Shown piece by piece: positions 45,537 through 57,562 of a stretch of DNA of 64,000 nucleotides (positions within the stretch are counted from its first letter, which is position 1; each line of letters starts with the position of its first letter). The notes beneath the pieces were generated by a model that saw nothing but the letters and a program-made list of their open reading frames with translations, did not search any database and was not told the DNA's origin. The DNA comes from Tetraselmis striata (taxonomy: Eukaryota; Chlorophyta; Chlorodendrophyceae; Chlorodendrales; Chlorodendraceae): NCBI GenBank assembly GCA_006384855.1, contig VCJN01001278.1, forward strand, positions 20,300 through 84,299, written 5' to 3'. The translations under genes and the position numbers were made by a program.

Positions 45537-47875
45537 ATATATGCTTGTACATGGCAAGATTACACGGGTGCGACGAGCATGAGGCGCGACTTCCAAACTA
45601 AAAGCGGAGGAGTCGTGTGACAGAGAGGGGTGGTGCAATACCACGCGTTTTGGTAAAGATATCCCCGGGGAGGGGATACTGCGGTTTACAATGTGGAAAT
45701 GAGTCCCGCAGTCGTAAAGCATACATATGGAGCCGAATACAACATCTGGCATTCGGCTAGATTGTCAGTTGCCGACCTCACATATACAACAAATATAGCT
45801 CCGAGCCTCTGGGGGAGTTGCGCATCCAAGTGCCTACTGCAGCCTCCCTTGAGTCCGACGGCACCGAGCAGCGTGGGTCTGTGGGACCTTCAGATTTGGC
45901 TCATTACTACAAACCGAATTAGGGCAAGAAGTATACCCTAGTCAGGGTTGAACAATCTTGCTCACCGTGCAGAGTGCGACGCACTTACCATCGCAGTCCA
46001 GATACAACTCCATAGCACGTTTCGGGAAGCCGGCACCACCAATAAGGGCATCATGCGTTTTAGAGAAAGTTACTGCGGGGTCTATGGTAGTGCCGCATTC
46101 GCAAAGCATATACGGAGCCGAATCCCACACCGTGCGGCTAGATTTCGAGTTGCCGAGCCCGTATACATAAATCTTATATGGCCGACGACCATATTCTCAG
46201 CTCTTGACCTGCATATATGCTTGTATATAGCAAGGGAGCACGGCCGACGGCCATGGTGCGTAGCTTACAACATAAAAGTGGACGATGACGAGTCGTGTGA
46301 CAGAGAGGGGATCCGAAAACCCGCAAGTATGAGGGCCGCGGGCCGGCACCGCCAAGGGTATTCGTGCGTTTTAAATGAAGTTACTGCGGTCTATGTGGTA
46401 ATGCCGCAGTCGTAAACCACATACGGAGCCGAATACCACACCCGTGCGGCTAGACTGCGAGTTGCCGAGCCCGTACACAACAATCTTCTATGGCCGACGA
46501 CCAGATTCTCAAATATTCCGACCCCCAAATATGCTTTCATTACACGGCCGGCGGCCATGGTGCGCGGCTTGCAACAAAAAGTGGAGGAGTTGTGTGACAT
46601 AGAAAAGGGGTTCGCAAAGCCGCAAGTGTGAGCGCCGCGGGCCGGCACCACAAAGGGCATCACGCGTTTTTGATTTTTTTCACCGGTGTTTGTGGTATGT
46701 AGTGTCGCAGTCGCAAAGCACATACTGAGACGAATGACACACCCGTTCGGTTAGATTGCGAGTTGCCGAGCCCGTATATACTGGAAACTTCCATGGCCGA
46801 CGACTAAATTCCAAGCAGCCGACCCCCATATATATGCCTGTACATAGCAACATTACAAGGCCGACGGCCGTGACACGGGACTTGCGCAGAAAAGGCCAAG
46901 GACGAGTCGTGTGACACAGAGAGGGGGTTCGCAAAGCCGCAAGTATGAGCGCCGCAGACCGGCACCACAAAAGGCATCATGCGTTTTTGATTTACTCCGG
47001 TGTATGTGGTATAGTGTCGCAGTCGCAAAGCACATACGGAGACGAATGACACACCCGTTCGGCTAGATTGCAAGTTGCCGAGCCCGTATACAACAATCTT
47101 CTATGGCCGACGACCATATTTCAAGCAGCCGACCCTCATATATGCTTTTATACGCGAGTCTCGCAAATAAAAGCGGAGGAGTCGTGTGATTCACAGAGGG
47201 GGTTCGCAAAGCCGCAAGTGTGAGCGCCGCGGGCCGGCACCACAAAGGGCATCACGCGTTTTTGATTTTTTTCACCGGTGTTTGTGGTATGTAGTGTCGC
47301 AGTCGCAAAGCACATACGGAGACGAATGACACACCCGTTCGGCTAGATTGCGAGTTGCCGGGCCCGTATGTAGAGCAAACTTCCATGGCCGACGACTAAA
47401 TTCCAAGCAGCCGACCACCATATATATGTCTGTACATAGCAACATTACAAGGCCGATGGCCGTGACGCGGGACTTGCAGAAAAAGCGAAGGACGAGTCGT
47501 GTGACACAGAGAGGGGGTTCGCAAGGCCGCAAGTATGACCGCCGCAGGCCGGCGCCACAAACGGCATCATGCGTTTTTGATTTACTCCGGTGTATGTGGT
47601 ATAGTGTCGCAGTCGCAAAGCACATACGGAGACGAATGACACACCCGTTCGGCTAGAATGTGAGTTGCCGAGCCCGTATACAGCAATCTTCTATGGGCGA
47701 CGACCAGATTCCAAGCAGCCGACCCTCACATATGCTTTTATACGCGAGTCTCGCAAATAAAAGCGGAGGAGTCGTGTGATTCTGAGAGGGGGTTCGCAAA
47801 CCCGCAAGTGTGAGCGCCGCGGGCCGGCACCACAATGGGCATCATGCGTTTTTCATGTGGACTTGGCAATAGTAT
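45200..47875. repeat. Satellite C tandem array, unit about 300 bp, eight units
   Basis: Units anchored on GTGTCGCAGTCGCAAAGCAC start near 45392, 45701, 46090, 46401, 46702, 47014, 47294 and 47604. The last four form two copies of a 592-bp dimer (46702-47293, 47294-47885). Each unit has GGCTAGATTG, GAGTTGCCGAGCCCGTAT, GGAGTCGTGTGA and GCGCCGCGGGCCGGCACC. A 28-base C run (45509-45536) interrupts the first full unit only. Confidence 0.9.
45509..45536. repeat. Poly-C run, 28 bases
   Basis: It is present in one unit of satellite C and absent from the other seven. Confidence 0.92.
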
Positions 47876-48159
47876 ATAGATTGCTAGGCAGATTGCTGAC
47901 TTTAGGCACGCTGTACTACCCGCCTATATGGCTGCCAATCGTTTAAAATGCGGATGTATACGACAAAGAAGGATTCTGAATGAGCATATGCTTGACGATA
48001 CTATACAGATTGCTAGGCAGTACCGCTAATACCTGATATTTGCTTACGGCACGCCATAGATTGCTGTATTTTGGCATCCCGTAACTGCCTAGATGACTGG
48101 CAATCTTTGTGCATGCGCATATATATGGCATAGAAAGAATATGAATGCGCATAGGCTCA

Positions 48160-48732
48160 CAGTTTGCTTGCCGGCCCCTGTCGATACGGGTACCTGCGTA
48201 TTACTCTGGCCGTAGCCACTGCTTGATGGCCGCTCGCGACTGCGCCACGATTGCATGCGCGGGGTAGATGTTTTTTGCATCTACAAACTCCCCGCCCGCT
48301 GCTTACTACAATCTTGGGGGCGCGGTACCAGACTAATGCGAGATTGTTAGTTCTCTTAACAATTACTACTACACTACGATTGATGGCGCCAAGAGGGAGT
48401 GGGTGTAGCGTGCAAATTAACAATTACTACTACGCTACAATTGATGGCGCCACGAGGGGAGTGGGTGTAGCGTGCAAATACACGGTCTGCAATATACAGG
48501 ATGGCTACAATCAGACTCCAATCTCGGGGCGCGGTACCGGGAGATGATTGCCATTTGCGATGCTGCCAGTGGTATAACGCTACGATTGAAGGCGCCATGG
48601 CTGTATGCACGCGCGCGGGAGTGCCAACCGCTGCTACTCACACAGCCGTGGTGCCGTCAATCTTAGCATTATACCAAACAACACAAATAGCAAACTGTCG
48701 GTACCGCACCCCAAAATTAGGCCGTTCCGGCA
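48160..48732 (-). repeat. Repeat B, inverted copy 1
   Basis: The reverse complement matches 44728-45120 around CATCAAGCAGTGGCTACGG. A sub-repeat, TTAACAATTACTACTAC followed by GATGGCGCCA, is duplicated at 48357 and 48417. Confidence 0.75.
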
Positions 48733-49480
48733 TGCCGTGCCGGAGGCAACAATCTGCGGCGCAGCGCAGCAATCTAGGGCTCACCGTCGCGAATATGATG
48801 TACCTGGGGGTGAAACTATCCACCTATGTCTTGATGTCGAGCCCATGCGCATGCATGATACTTCTATATGCCGCATTATCCTGGTACTGTAAGCATTTGT
48901 GTATGGATTTCAAACATGCCTAAGGAAACAATCTGCGGCGGGGCGCAACAATCTGAGGCTTTGCCAAAGTAAAGTTCTCAGGCGAGCACCTCGCTGGCAA
49001 TCGTACATTCTCGTCAAGCGTGTGCGCTTTTGTCGTGCAGGTTTGCAACAAATACCCCGGACAAGGAAAGTGTCTCAGCCAGGTAGGCCGTTCCTGCCTG
49101 CCGAAGGCAACAATCTGCGGCAATCTAGGGCTCGCCGTCGCGAATATGATGTACCTGGGGGTGTGGCTATCTACCTATGTCGTGTCGCTGAGCCCATGCG
49201 CATGCATAATACTTCTATATGCCGCATTATCCGGGTACTGTTAGGTTTCGCAGCCGTGTGCGGATTTAAAACATGCCTGAGGCAACAATCTGCGGCGTGG
49301 CGCGCAACAATCTAGGGCGTTCACTAAGCCGAAGTGAAGTTCTCGGGAGAGCACCTCGCTAGCAGTCGTACTTTCCCGTCAACCCTATGCGCTTCTGTCA
49401 TACAAGTATGCAACAAATACCCCAGACAAGGAAAGTGTTTCAGCCAGGTAGGCAGTTACCGCATGCCTAACGCAACACTC
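48733..49480 (-). repeat. Satellite A, inverted arm
   Basis: About two units in reverse orientation (anchors GGCAACAATCTGCGGCG near 48745, 48925 and 49280). AGATTGTTG of the forward arm appears as CAACAATCT. Confidence 0.88.
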
Positions 49481-50030
49481 CTTACTCGCTACCAGTAGTC
49501 GCTACCGTAGTCAGTTTGTATTACTCGATCGTTCGAGATCCTTACTGGCTATTGTAGTCAGATCGTAGGCTACCTGCATATATCATCTCAATTATGCACC
49601 CTACACCCGCTCACCTCGTGGCGCCAGCAATCGTGGCGTGGTATTACTTGGAATACTAGCAATCTCGCAAGTCTGCCGGTGCCGCGCCCCAAGATTGTAG
49701 TGACTAGTACCGGGGAGATTGTATAGCAGTCCGTACCAGTACCGGTACTGGGCCAACTAGATTTGCGCGCTACCCCCGCCAACAATCGACGAGTCGCGAC
49801 AGGGCTCGCGCACGATCTAGGCGGCTGAAAGGATTAAATCTGCCCTGGTCAATGCACACGATTTTCCCTTCGGCTTGCCGTCCCTGGCAGATACGGGTAC
49901 CCGCGTATATCCCGGCCCTAGCCACTGCTAGATAACCGCCGGCGACGGCGCCACGGCTGAACGCGCGCGGGATTGCCCGCCACCGTTCACGCACTAGCCT
50001 CGGCGCCGTCAACCGTAGCGTAAACCTACT
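49481..50030 (-). repeat. Repeat B, inverted copy 2
   Basis: Diverged copy with CCTAGCCACTGCTAGATAAC and GATACGGGTACCCGCGTATA. It is the right limit of the satellite complex that I can recognise. Confidence 0.65.
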
Positions 50031-50039
50031 GGCAGCAAC

Positions 50040-50860
50040 AGCGCAAATAGCAATCTGCCAGTTATGCGCCCCGAGATTGTAGTGAGGTTGCGGTCAGAAC
50101 GTAGCCTACCCGTAGACGTTGCCTCCGCCACGACTGTCAGCCAGACGGGCGCCGAGCAGTACCCGATATATCCGCATACGGCTCGGCAAGAAACCCAATT
50201 AAGGACGGTACAAAGCGGGCGGCTGCCGCCGCACCCGCCGCAAGGATCGCCACGTCGGTTTGGCTGGCTATGACTATGGTACTGGGGCAGGAGCCGTGCC
50301 TTCGGCCTGCGTAGGCCTCCGCCGCCGCCGAGCGTCTGGGGGGTCCTTCATCGGCCCTGAAATCCGGTGACTTAACCCCCCCAAGCGACATTGAGCAAGG
50401 ACCGTCGTAGGTACGGCTCGGTCATAAGGGTATCTAGTGGCCCGCGCTTCACTCCGACGGCTAGCAGGGCTAGCAAGGGTGACTACTGACTGAGAGGCGT
50501 GCCGAGGAGTGTGGGTGGGTGCCGAGGGAGAGGTGGTTGTAGTTCGTTACGGCAGCCGTCGTGCACATCTTCGTGCCCCATATTTCCGCACAATCGGCGG
50601 TGAAAATAGTACATAGAGGCAGAATAGGAAACCCTAATCGGGCAACGTGATTTGGCTCGAAAAACAGCAGCAAAACTAGGACCTCGTGGTACAGTACATT
50701 TTTGCTCGCGTTTTGGCCTTTTCTGGTTAGGGTGCGACATCACGACGGCATGTAATGCCCTACTGCTTTCTCATCGAGACTGTATTCCTTACACGCATGC
50801 TTATTTGCGTCCCACCCAAATTTGTCGGCTGGCTCCCACCCAACACTGACACCTCTTCAC
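50040..50860. other. No supported gene
   Basis: Short frames on both strands; no motif, no repeat copy elsewhere. Confidence 0.4.
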
Positions 50861-50872
50861 CAATAGGTAACC

Positions 50873-53093
50873 ATGTGGTGTATATATGTGCCGTCCGCTC
50901 TGTTAAAGTACGCGCGAGATGCAACCGTCGCTTGTCGCGACCTACTAGTAATTCGTCGGTGTTTCCAGAATTTAGACAGTATCTCGGACGGTTCTGGCGG
51001 CGATATAAACATCGACGATACGGCTGGCAGCGATAGGGGCATGGCCCAAAGCCCGGTTGGCAGTCCTTTGAGGAGAGGGCGGAGCGGGGTATGACTATTT
51101 CTGACGGCGTTGCCTTTTGGGAGGGCGACGACGAAGAACGCGAACCGACTGGATTTCTCTCCAGCCTCAACGGCGGCGACAAGGCTGAGACGGGCGGGGG
51201 AAAGGAGGAGGGACACGAGGGAGATGAGAAACGGGAACCGCGCCTTCAAGGCACTGTTGAAAACGGTGCCAAAGAGGTAAGTCGTATTACACATTTGTTG
51301 CTATTCGCATCGCGCGCCTTCACTAAGGTGCACTTGGACGGAACCCTATCCCGTCTGCTTGTTGCTAACTGTGGTGTTGCTGTGTGCCCTTTTAAAGGTA
51401 GTGGCGGCGAGCCTGAGCATGATACCGAGGATGACAAGCGCTACGAAGGTCTGCGGGTAAGCTTCTCCCACGTGTTGTTGGGTAAGCCGCCCCCGAAGCG
51501 TTCGAGCATTGGTGCTGTGCTCGTCGACCTGCTTGGCGTCAAGGCGGACTACGAGCTGCCTATCGCCAGGATATGTGAGCATATGTGCGATGATACCCGC
51601 CTACTGTGTAGCAATCTACACGTGTTGGTTTGTAGGTGGGCGGCTCAGGGGAAGCGTGGTTGCACAGCGCGTGAGGTGGAGATGAGCCTCGAGAGGGGGG
51701 TGAGCCCCCCCCCCCCCTCCCCTTTCACTCACCCTGTACTTCAAACGAGGCATCTTATGAATCTATTCAGCATCTCATATAATCCCTATATTTTTCTGTG
51801 TATAGGTTAGGTTCTTCTAGAAGATCATTGTCGGCAAGTACATCAAGGATCCGGAGAGGGCTTTTGCTATCGAGGTCGTGAAGCAAGTGCCTTTCCTATG
51901 TGCACTGGCCAAGCAGTCGTGTGTAATTGCATCATATGCTTTCTCACTCCTAGCTGTTGGCGCGGACAGATGCGACTTGAGGACTTCGAGCTCCTCTTCA
52001 ATGACTTACTCATCAGCATGCGGCGGGCTCGGGGCATTGTGGGGGGATCTGCACCGGCGAAGAATCGCCATGCACAGCAAGATGCAGTGGGTCGCGCAGT
52101 CATCGCGAAGGTGGTTGAGGAAGCTTTCTGCGAGGAGGGCGTCAATGTGCATGAGCACACTGCTGCTCTCTATAAGCAGTACGTTGATGAGTACCCCCCT
52201 GATGGGCTGCGGGTACAACATCTGAGGGCTGATACGGCGAACATCAAGTGAGTGCTTTCGATTCCTGATAGCATGCATGTATGCCTTGTGTGATAGTGTA
52301 GCTGCATTAAAAGCACACTTACATCGATCATCCGCCGGACTGCCACAAGCTGACGTACTGTGGCCGGATGTATGATAGCGATCAAACCGGCCCAGGAATC
52401 CTACAATGTGTACTGATCGCGCGCGTACAACCGCTTGCTGCCGAAGGGAAATGCATGGGTGTACACAGCCCGGCTGTGGGAGAACACGGATGCAGCCCTT
52501 GTGCCCCTGAACTATTACATCCGGCAGACTACTCAACCGAGAGCCAATATGGACTTTCGGCTAACTGGGGCTGCAAAAGGAGAGAACCTCCTGATTGAGG
52601 TAAGCTATTTCGTTGTGGCAAAGTGCTACGCCCTAGACAACCCCATGGCTTCGCCTCCGATTGTCTTCGCATCTGGAGACGCTTACCGTGGGAGTCGGCT
52701 TCCATCAGCCCTAATCAGCACCATGATCTGGGAAGGCGTTGTGAATGCAGTCTTCCTGTTGGACTCCGTCTTCTCACTCTGCATTGTGCAAGGCAGGCTT
52801 GTCACATGCACCAAAGTTGAGGCGATTTCCGCCAGCACTGCTGGCAAGGGTCGGCGGCGCGAGATGGCCGTTGATGATGTTGCGCCCGTGCAGATGATGA
52901 GGTATGTCGTCAACAACGCCCCGCAACTGCCATTTCACCGTTATCTCATGGTTTATTTGGACACTGACATGATATTGTTGATTTTGCTTTCACCGGGTTG
53001 GCTTCCTATGTGAAGCACTCTCATGCCAAGGACACCTCCGTTTGCCACGATGATCTTGACGATGGCGATGGCGGCGCTGCGGAGCAACCGTAA
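50873..53093 (+). CDS. Unrecognised multi-exon gene, C-terminal part well supported
   Basis: Early exon-like pieces are acidic: GGDINIDDTAGSDRGMAQSP, then WEGDDEEREPTGFLSSLNGG to a GTAAGT donor (51275), then GSGGEPEHDTEDDKRYEGL to GTAAGC. Later exons are KIIVGKYIKDPERAFAIEVV (51821-51886), MRLEDFELLFNDLLISMRRA to TANIK (about 51970-52249, GTGAGT donor), YNRLLPKGNAWVYTARLWEN to GENLLIE (about 52425-52598, GTAAGC), ISASTAGKGRRREMAVDDVA, and after a one-base shift near 52982 FTGLASYVKHSHAKDTSVCH ending at TAA 53091. A TGTAA signal follows at 53234. The family is unknown; it may continue from the exon at 41911. Confidence 0.45.
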
Positions 53094-53233
53094 CAACATT
53101 CGCGTGTTTATTCAGCCTGCATTGCGGCTCATAAGCATGCATGATTAGCGCTTCAAATGTCTCTGTGGGCATGGCAGCGCAGGGAAGGCTGATGTCCTGA
53201 GTGTTAGTACATCTATCAAGTTGCTGCGCAGTG

Positions 53234-53238
53234 TGTAA
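53234..53238 (+). terminator. TGTAA poly(A) signal
   Basis: It lies about 140 bp after the stop of the multi-exon gene ending at 53093. Confidence 0.45.
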
Positions 53239-53239
53239 A

Positions 53240-53815
53240 TGTAGAATGATATGGCTGGCGCAAGAAATATAAATACAGGCGCTGGGTGGGTCTGGGGTTT
53301 CCAGCTGTAACGGAAAGACATATTTTCTTTCAAAACCTTGTCTGCCAATTGCATTTATTTATATCTGCTTCAATAAAATTTTATTTCAGGCATGTCATAC
53401 ATGAGACATCATGCCGCGCAATGTGCGTTGACATTACGGGTGCCTCAATAGAGCGTAATATCATACCTCATCGACCGTTATTGTAACCAAACAAGGATAT
53501 ATGTGCATGTACTCTGCAGTATGGATCATTTCATGTCATGCCATGATTGTTTTGATCATGTGTTGATTCATCTCCATATTGCTAGTAGTTCACAACATTA
53601 TTTAAGGGTACTGTGCGTCAGCATGCATGATGACCTATTTGTGTCGCCCCGGGTACCCGCCGAGTACCAGGTACTGTAATCACAATAAGGTATTGATATA
53701 CAATACAATAATACTACACCGCATCCATTCTTGCCAGGTTCCATATCACTTAGTCACTAAGTGATTATGACAGCAACATTATCGACTGGTATACCGCCCG
53801 TGGTCATCGCACAAT
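53240..53815. other. Intergenic, AT-richer, nothing recognised
   Basis: No frame longer than about 65 codons. An AGTCACTAAGTGATTA near-palindrome occurs at about 53752. Confidence 0.5.
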
Positions 53816-53819
53816 AAAA

Positions 53820-53910
53820 TGGAGTCAGCCAGCACTTCACCACCATCGACACCCCCCGCCACCATGACGACGTCTAGAGGCACAACGTTTCTCTCCGCCG
53901 GCGGAGACAG

Positions 53911-53949
<39 letters not shown>

Positions 53950-55065
53950 ACGGAGTATTGGCCGCCTCAGGACCTTCCCCTACCGCAGGCGGAGCCGCCC
54001 CTTCTCTACTATGTGACGTGCGTCAGGTTGTCGGCAGCCGAGGATGCTGAGGTCAAGGACGGTGTCAAGGTAGGCGGGGCGTTGACTCATGCACGCCTTT
54101 GCGCTCTCAACAACACCGAACGCGAGGCAGTGCAAGGGAGGAACGTGCACACATGCCCGGAGGACGCTGAAGACTCGATGGACGAGGGCTACGAAGCACG
54201 TTTCGTGTGCCACTGGGGTAAGGAGCAATTGGTGTGTGAATAACAAAAAGGGCAGAAACAAATCCACCTACTGCTAAAAGCAGTACTAGAAGATAAACAC
54301 ATCAAGCCGCCTACAAGCAAATGGTGGCGGCTGAATCTCGCTTAGCTACCGGCAATATGTTCCAGCTCTACACCCGCGGTATCGCGTATGTCATCGGCTT
54401 CGGCGCCCGGACACGGCAGCGCCGTGAAGGTTTTCACTGACGGCATAACGGCACCTGGCGGCACGTTCAGGAAGCGGGCTGCACGCGCTATCCCATGTAC
54501 CACTCCTCCCGTCCGTCCCGTGCATGCTGACCAACTAGTACATGCTCCTATTTTGTGGTAAATTCATCTAAGTCGACGACCCCCCTCCCTACGAGCAGCG
54601 CTACTAAAACAACCGTTCGACAAAGCCATTGCGTCGTTCTACCCCATCGATGGTGTTTCTGGCTTGCCCATGTTGGACAACGAGATCCCTGAGTACACTA
54701 AGAGCCACGTAATCAAGCGGTTCAACGAGCCCGCGGTGGTATGCGCCCGCTGTCCGTATGACCGTATCGGTGGCCAGCCGACCGACGCCACCATGCGCAA
54801 GCAGATTCAGAAGGCGGCTCGCAGCCGCAGGCAGAACTGGCCGCACTCCAAGAAGTGGGCGGAGAAAAAAGGTTAGGGCGTCCAGCTATGGAACTCGTCA
54901 TGGTGGGGCAAGCATTTCGCATAGTCGGTGCGAAACGAGAATTCCGACCACCTAGCATCCCCTACTTGACCGAGGCCGAGGAGGCTGCCGCTTTGATCGG
55001 CAGTGCTCTCTCCCTTCAGCGGAAGAAAGGCGATGCCAACCCTTCAGAACCCCGCCGTGGAAAGG
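53820..55065 (+). pseudogene. Unrecognised multi-exon transposon-like gene
   Basis: ATG 53820 opens MESASTSPPSTPPATMTTSR, and a 39-base C run gives poly-Pro. After the run another frame reads QDLPLPQAEPPLLYYVTCVR and AAEDAEVKDGVK to a GTAGGC donor. Later segments are CPEDAEDSMDEGYEARFVCH (GTAAGG donor), NMFQLYTRGIAYVIGFGART, IDGVSGLPMLDNEIPEYTKS with HVIKRFNEPAVVCARCPYDR, and RPPSIPYLTEAEEAAALIGS to a GTGAGT donor at about 55063. The order of exon-like pieces with good donors supports a former gene. I do not recognise the product. Confidence 0.38.
53911..53949. repeat. Poly-C run, 39 bases (longest in the window)
   Basis: It lies in the first coding segment of the transposon-like gene, where it would encode 13 prolines. 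Confidence 0.93.
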
Positions 55066-55174
55066 TGAGTTCGAGATTTAGTGCAGTTAGTGCTGGCTGC
55101 TTGCACGTGTGCTGCCTTATGCACGTGGTGACGACTTTGCGACCATAGGTTTTCACCGCAAGCTATGGTTGAGA

Positions 55175-55193
55175 CCCCCCCCCCCCCCCCCCC
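55175..55193. repeat. Poly-C run, 19 bases
   Basis: Followed by a Pro/Ala-rich frame. Confidence 0.9.
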
Positions 55194-55715
55194 GCCCGCC
55201 CGCCGAGCTTCCCGCGTCCATCCGTCGCGCCGCCGCCGCTGCTATTATCATGTGCGATGAAGCTCTTGTTGCCGCCGCTGCCGCCGCGGCTGATGGTTAA
55301 GACGCCATGGAGATCGACACCAACGCCGCCCCTCGTCATCCAGGTGGAACTGGCCAAGACTAAGACCCGCATCCCGACTACATGGCGAACATACGAAAGG
55401 CCAGAAGCTGCTTCCGTAATCCGCAAGGTTCCCACTGCGGTTGGAAAACGCAGGTTCTAAAAGCAACTCGGCTTGGGCTGCGGAGAGCAGCGATTCACCA
55501 CGTTGTAGTCCAACTCCACTTTCATCTACGCCTCCCGACTACGGACATCGTCTACGCCTCCCGCGTATGCATATGCTCGGCGCGATCGCCACGAGGTTCG
55601 TCAACTCATCGCGTTCTTTACATATATACCTTGCGGAGCTGGCCGTCTACTATTTCCTCCGCCAATTTCCACCGGAGTCGGATGTTGGCATGGCCTATTG
55701 CATCCTACTGGCCGA

Positions 55716-55734
55716 CCCCCCCCCCCCCCCCCCC
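55716..55734. repeat. Poly-C run, 19 bases
   Basis: In frame within the Gag-like ORF, encoding prolines. Confidence 0.9.
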
Positions 55735-56226
55735 GTGCCGCGCGATGTCGCACATGACATCAGTGCTGCCGCCGTCTTCGCTGACATCGACGACCTCAAG
55801 TCCAAGCGCGTGCCGTGCTTCCACATTAACTCCAACCCGCCCGGCGTCATCATGCGCTACGCTACTCGCCTATGCATCGCCACCAACCATCCTCACCTGC
55901 CGGGCAACGCCATCCAGCTCGCCCATCACATGCGGCGCACCGTCGACATGCTGCCGCAGCACCTCCGCTACAACGAGTTCGCCGTTGTTAGCGTCATCTA
56001 GGCATACATGCTCAATTCGGCTCATGTCGCCCTCGAAGCTGCCACCCGTCGCGCCAACGAGTCTATCGACGTCACCATATGTTGCCGCCTCGAGGCCATC
56101 GACCTCGAGTTCGTCGCTGCCGACTGTGGCAAGCGTAAGCCGCCAGCTACCGACCCGGCGCATAATGGGTACTACAGCCGTCCGGGTGCGCCGGTCCGTT
56201 CCCCCCCGCCGGCCCTATTCCCCCAT

Positions 56227-56248
56227 CCCCCCCCCCCCCCCCCCCCCC
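56227..56248. repeat. Poly-C run, 22 bases
   Basis: In the Pro-rich linker before the zinc knuckle; the reading frame changes across this region. Confidence 0.9.
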
Positions 56249-57326
56249 ATCTTCCCCCGACTGCTCCCGCCGCCACACCCGCCGGACCCCTCACACCTCC
56301 CTACCCCCACCCCCGTCACCCCTCGCCGCTATGGCTATGACCGCCATGGAGGCAAGTGCGATCGCGGTGGCCAGATGGGCCACTCTATCATGAAATGCTC
56401 GTTCCATGCAGCCCTACCTCTCTGCCATCACTGCCTTCCTGCGTGATACTAATGGGCCAACCATCATCGACATGAAGCAGCGAGCGCTCGAGCTCTGACA
56501 CCTCACCACATGAAAGGAGCTTCGACGCCGCTCCTTGCCGTGCGACATCATCACCCACCTCCTCGACGACCTCGCCGCCTTTTCCAGGTCTACGACCGAC
56601 TACGGCAACATCATTCGCGAGGGCGCCGCCTTGTGTTCAACGTTCATGTTTTACTCTCGGGGCAAACCAGCGTCTCCTGCCGCCACTGCATGGCTTCGAC
56701 GCCCACAGCGTCACCCTCTTCGTGATCCGGGAAAGGGCGGGCCATCGCAGGCGTCGAGAAGGGTTCAAGCCCCTGCTTCAAATCCCTGCTACCGCCGTGC
56801 CCGCTTGGACAAACCTCCTACTAACGCCGCTTTATCGCCTACTATCGCGACGCCGCGTTCCGACCTCTTCCTCCACCAAGCAACCCGACCAATTCTAGGC
56901 GCTCTTCGGCGATGGCGCTACCCGTCCCTCTCGTGAAACGCCGCTACCCTCGGGGAATGGCTCATCAAGCGAGCTCTTGTCCGTATAAATCGAGCCCAGC
57001 CCGAAGCCTTTATGTGGAACTCGCTCCCGTTGCGGGATTGCGCGGCGTCGGGCACAAACGCACGTGGCGTTACCCGCCTCGACAATAAGATCCGTCACTG
57101 AGGCGGTTGGGACCGCAATTCGGCGGTATTCAACGACTACATCGACCCGACTACGCTTCCTTCCCGCGCCGCCGCGCTTGAGTTTGGCTGGCTCTCTCCC
57201 CCGGTGGTCCTCCGCAGCTTTCTTGGCGGCGCCCCCGCTACGTCGGGCGCCGCCCCGCCTCTCCACAGTCGTGAAGACCGATCTGGCTAGTATCCCTTAC
57301 CTACCTCGCTTTGAAATGATTAGAGC

Positions 57327-57562
57327 TGTGTTCTTGGGGGTTTCTTTCCCTCCTCCACCATGCGGGTGTCGACACTTGTTGGCCGTGGCCTCTGCGGCAC
57401 GCCAAATTGACGTGGCGGCCACAGAGCAATCGAAAACATGTATGTCGGGCAACCGCGGTGCTTTTGAATTAATGCAGTAGCAAGCTTTTGTGCCGTACTC
57501 GACAAATTCATCGGTCACCCCAATACCCGCCGAATCTTATAAAACCATCATCGTCCGCTAGA
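57327..57562 (+). repeat. LTR-like repeat, right copy
   Basis: Same orientation as 39086-39340. It follows the Gag-like remnant, so it could be a 3' LTR or the LTR of a separate element. Confidence 0.5.

Larger units (their letters stand above)
55430..56935 (+). pseudogene. Retrotransposon Gag with degenerate CCHC knuckle
   Basis: A Ser/Pro-rich start (WAAESSDSPRCSPTPLSSTP) leads to LAELAVYYFLRQFPPESDVG, a poly-Pro run (C run 55716-55734), then DIDDLKSKRVPCFHINSNPP and HMRRTVDMLPQHLRYNEFAV. TAG at 55999-56001 follows, then AYMLNSAHVALEAATRRANE. A Pro-rich linker with a 22-base C run (56227-56248) shifts frame. The knuckle at 56357-56398 has the spacing C-x2-C-x4-H-x4-C, but its second Cys codon is GGT (Gly). 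Downstream are TGA 56496, TGA 56511 and CDIITHLLDDLAAFSRS. No protease or polymerase follows before the LTR-like repeat at 57327. Confidence 0.5.

Noticed and set aside
42478-49480. Open frames of 80-250 codons in satellites A and C on both strands
   Set aside because: They follow the tandem period, occur on both strands and in several frames, and carry no protein motif. They are stop-poor repeat sequence.
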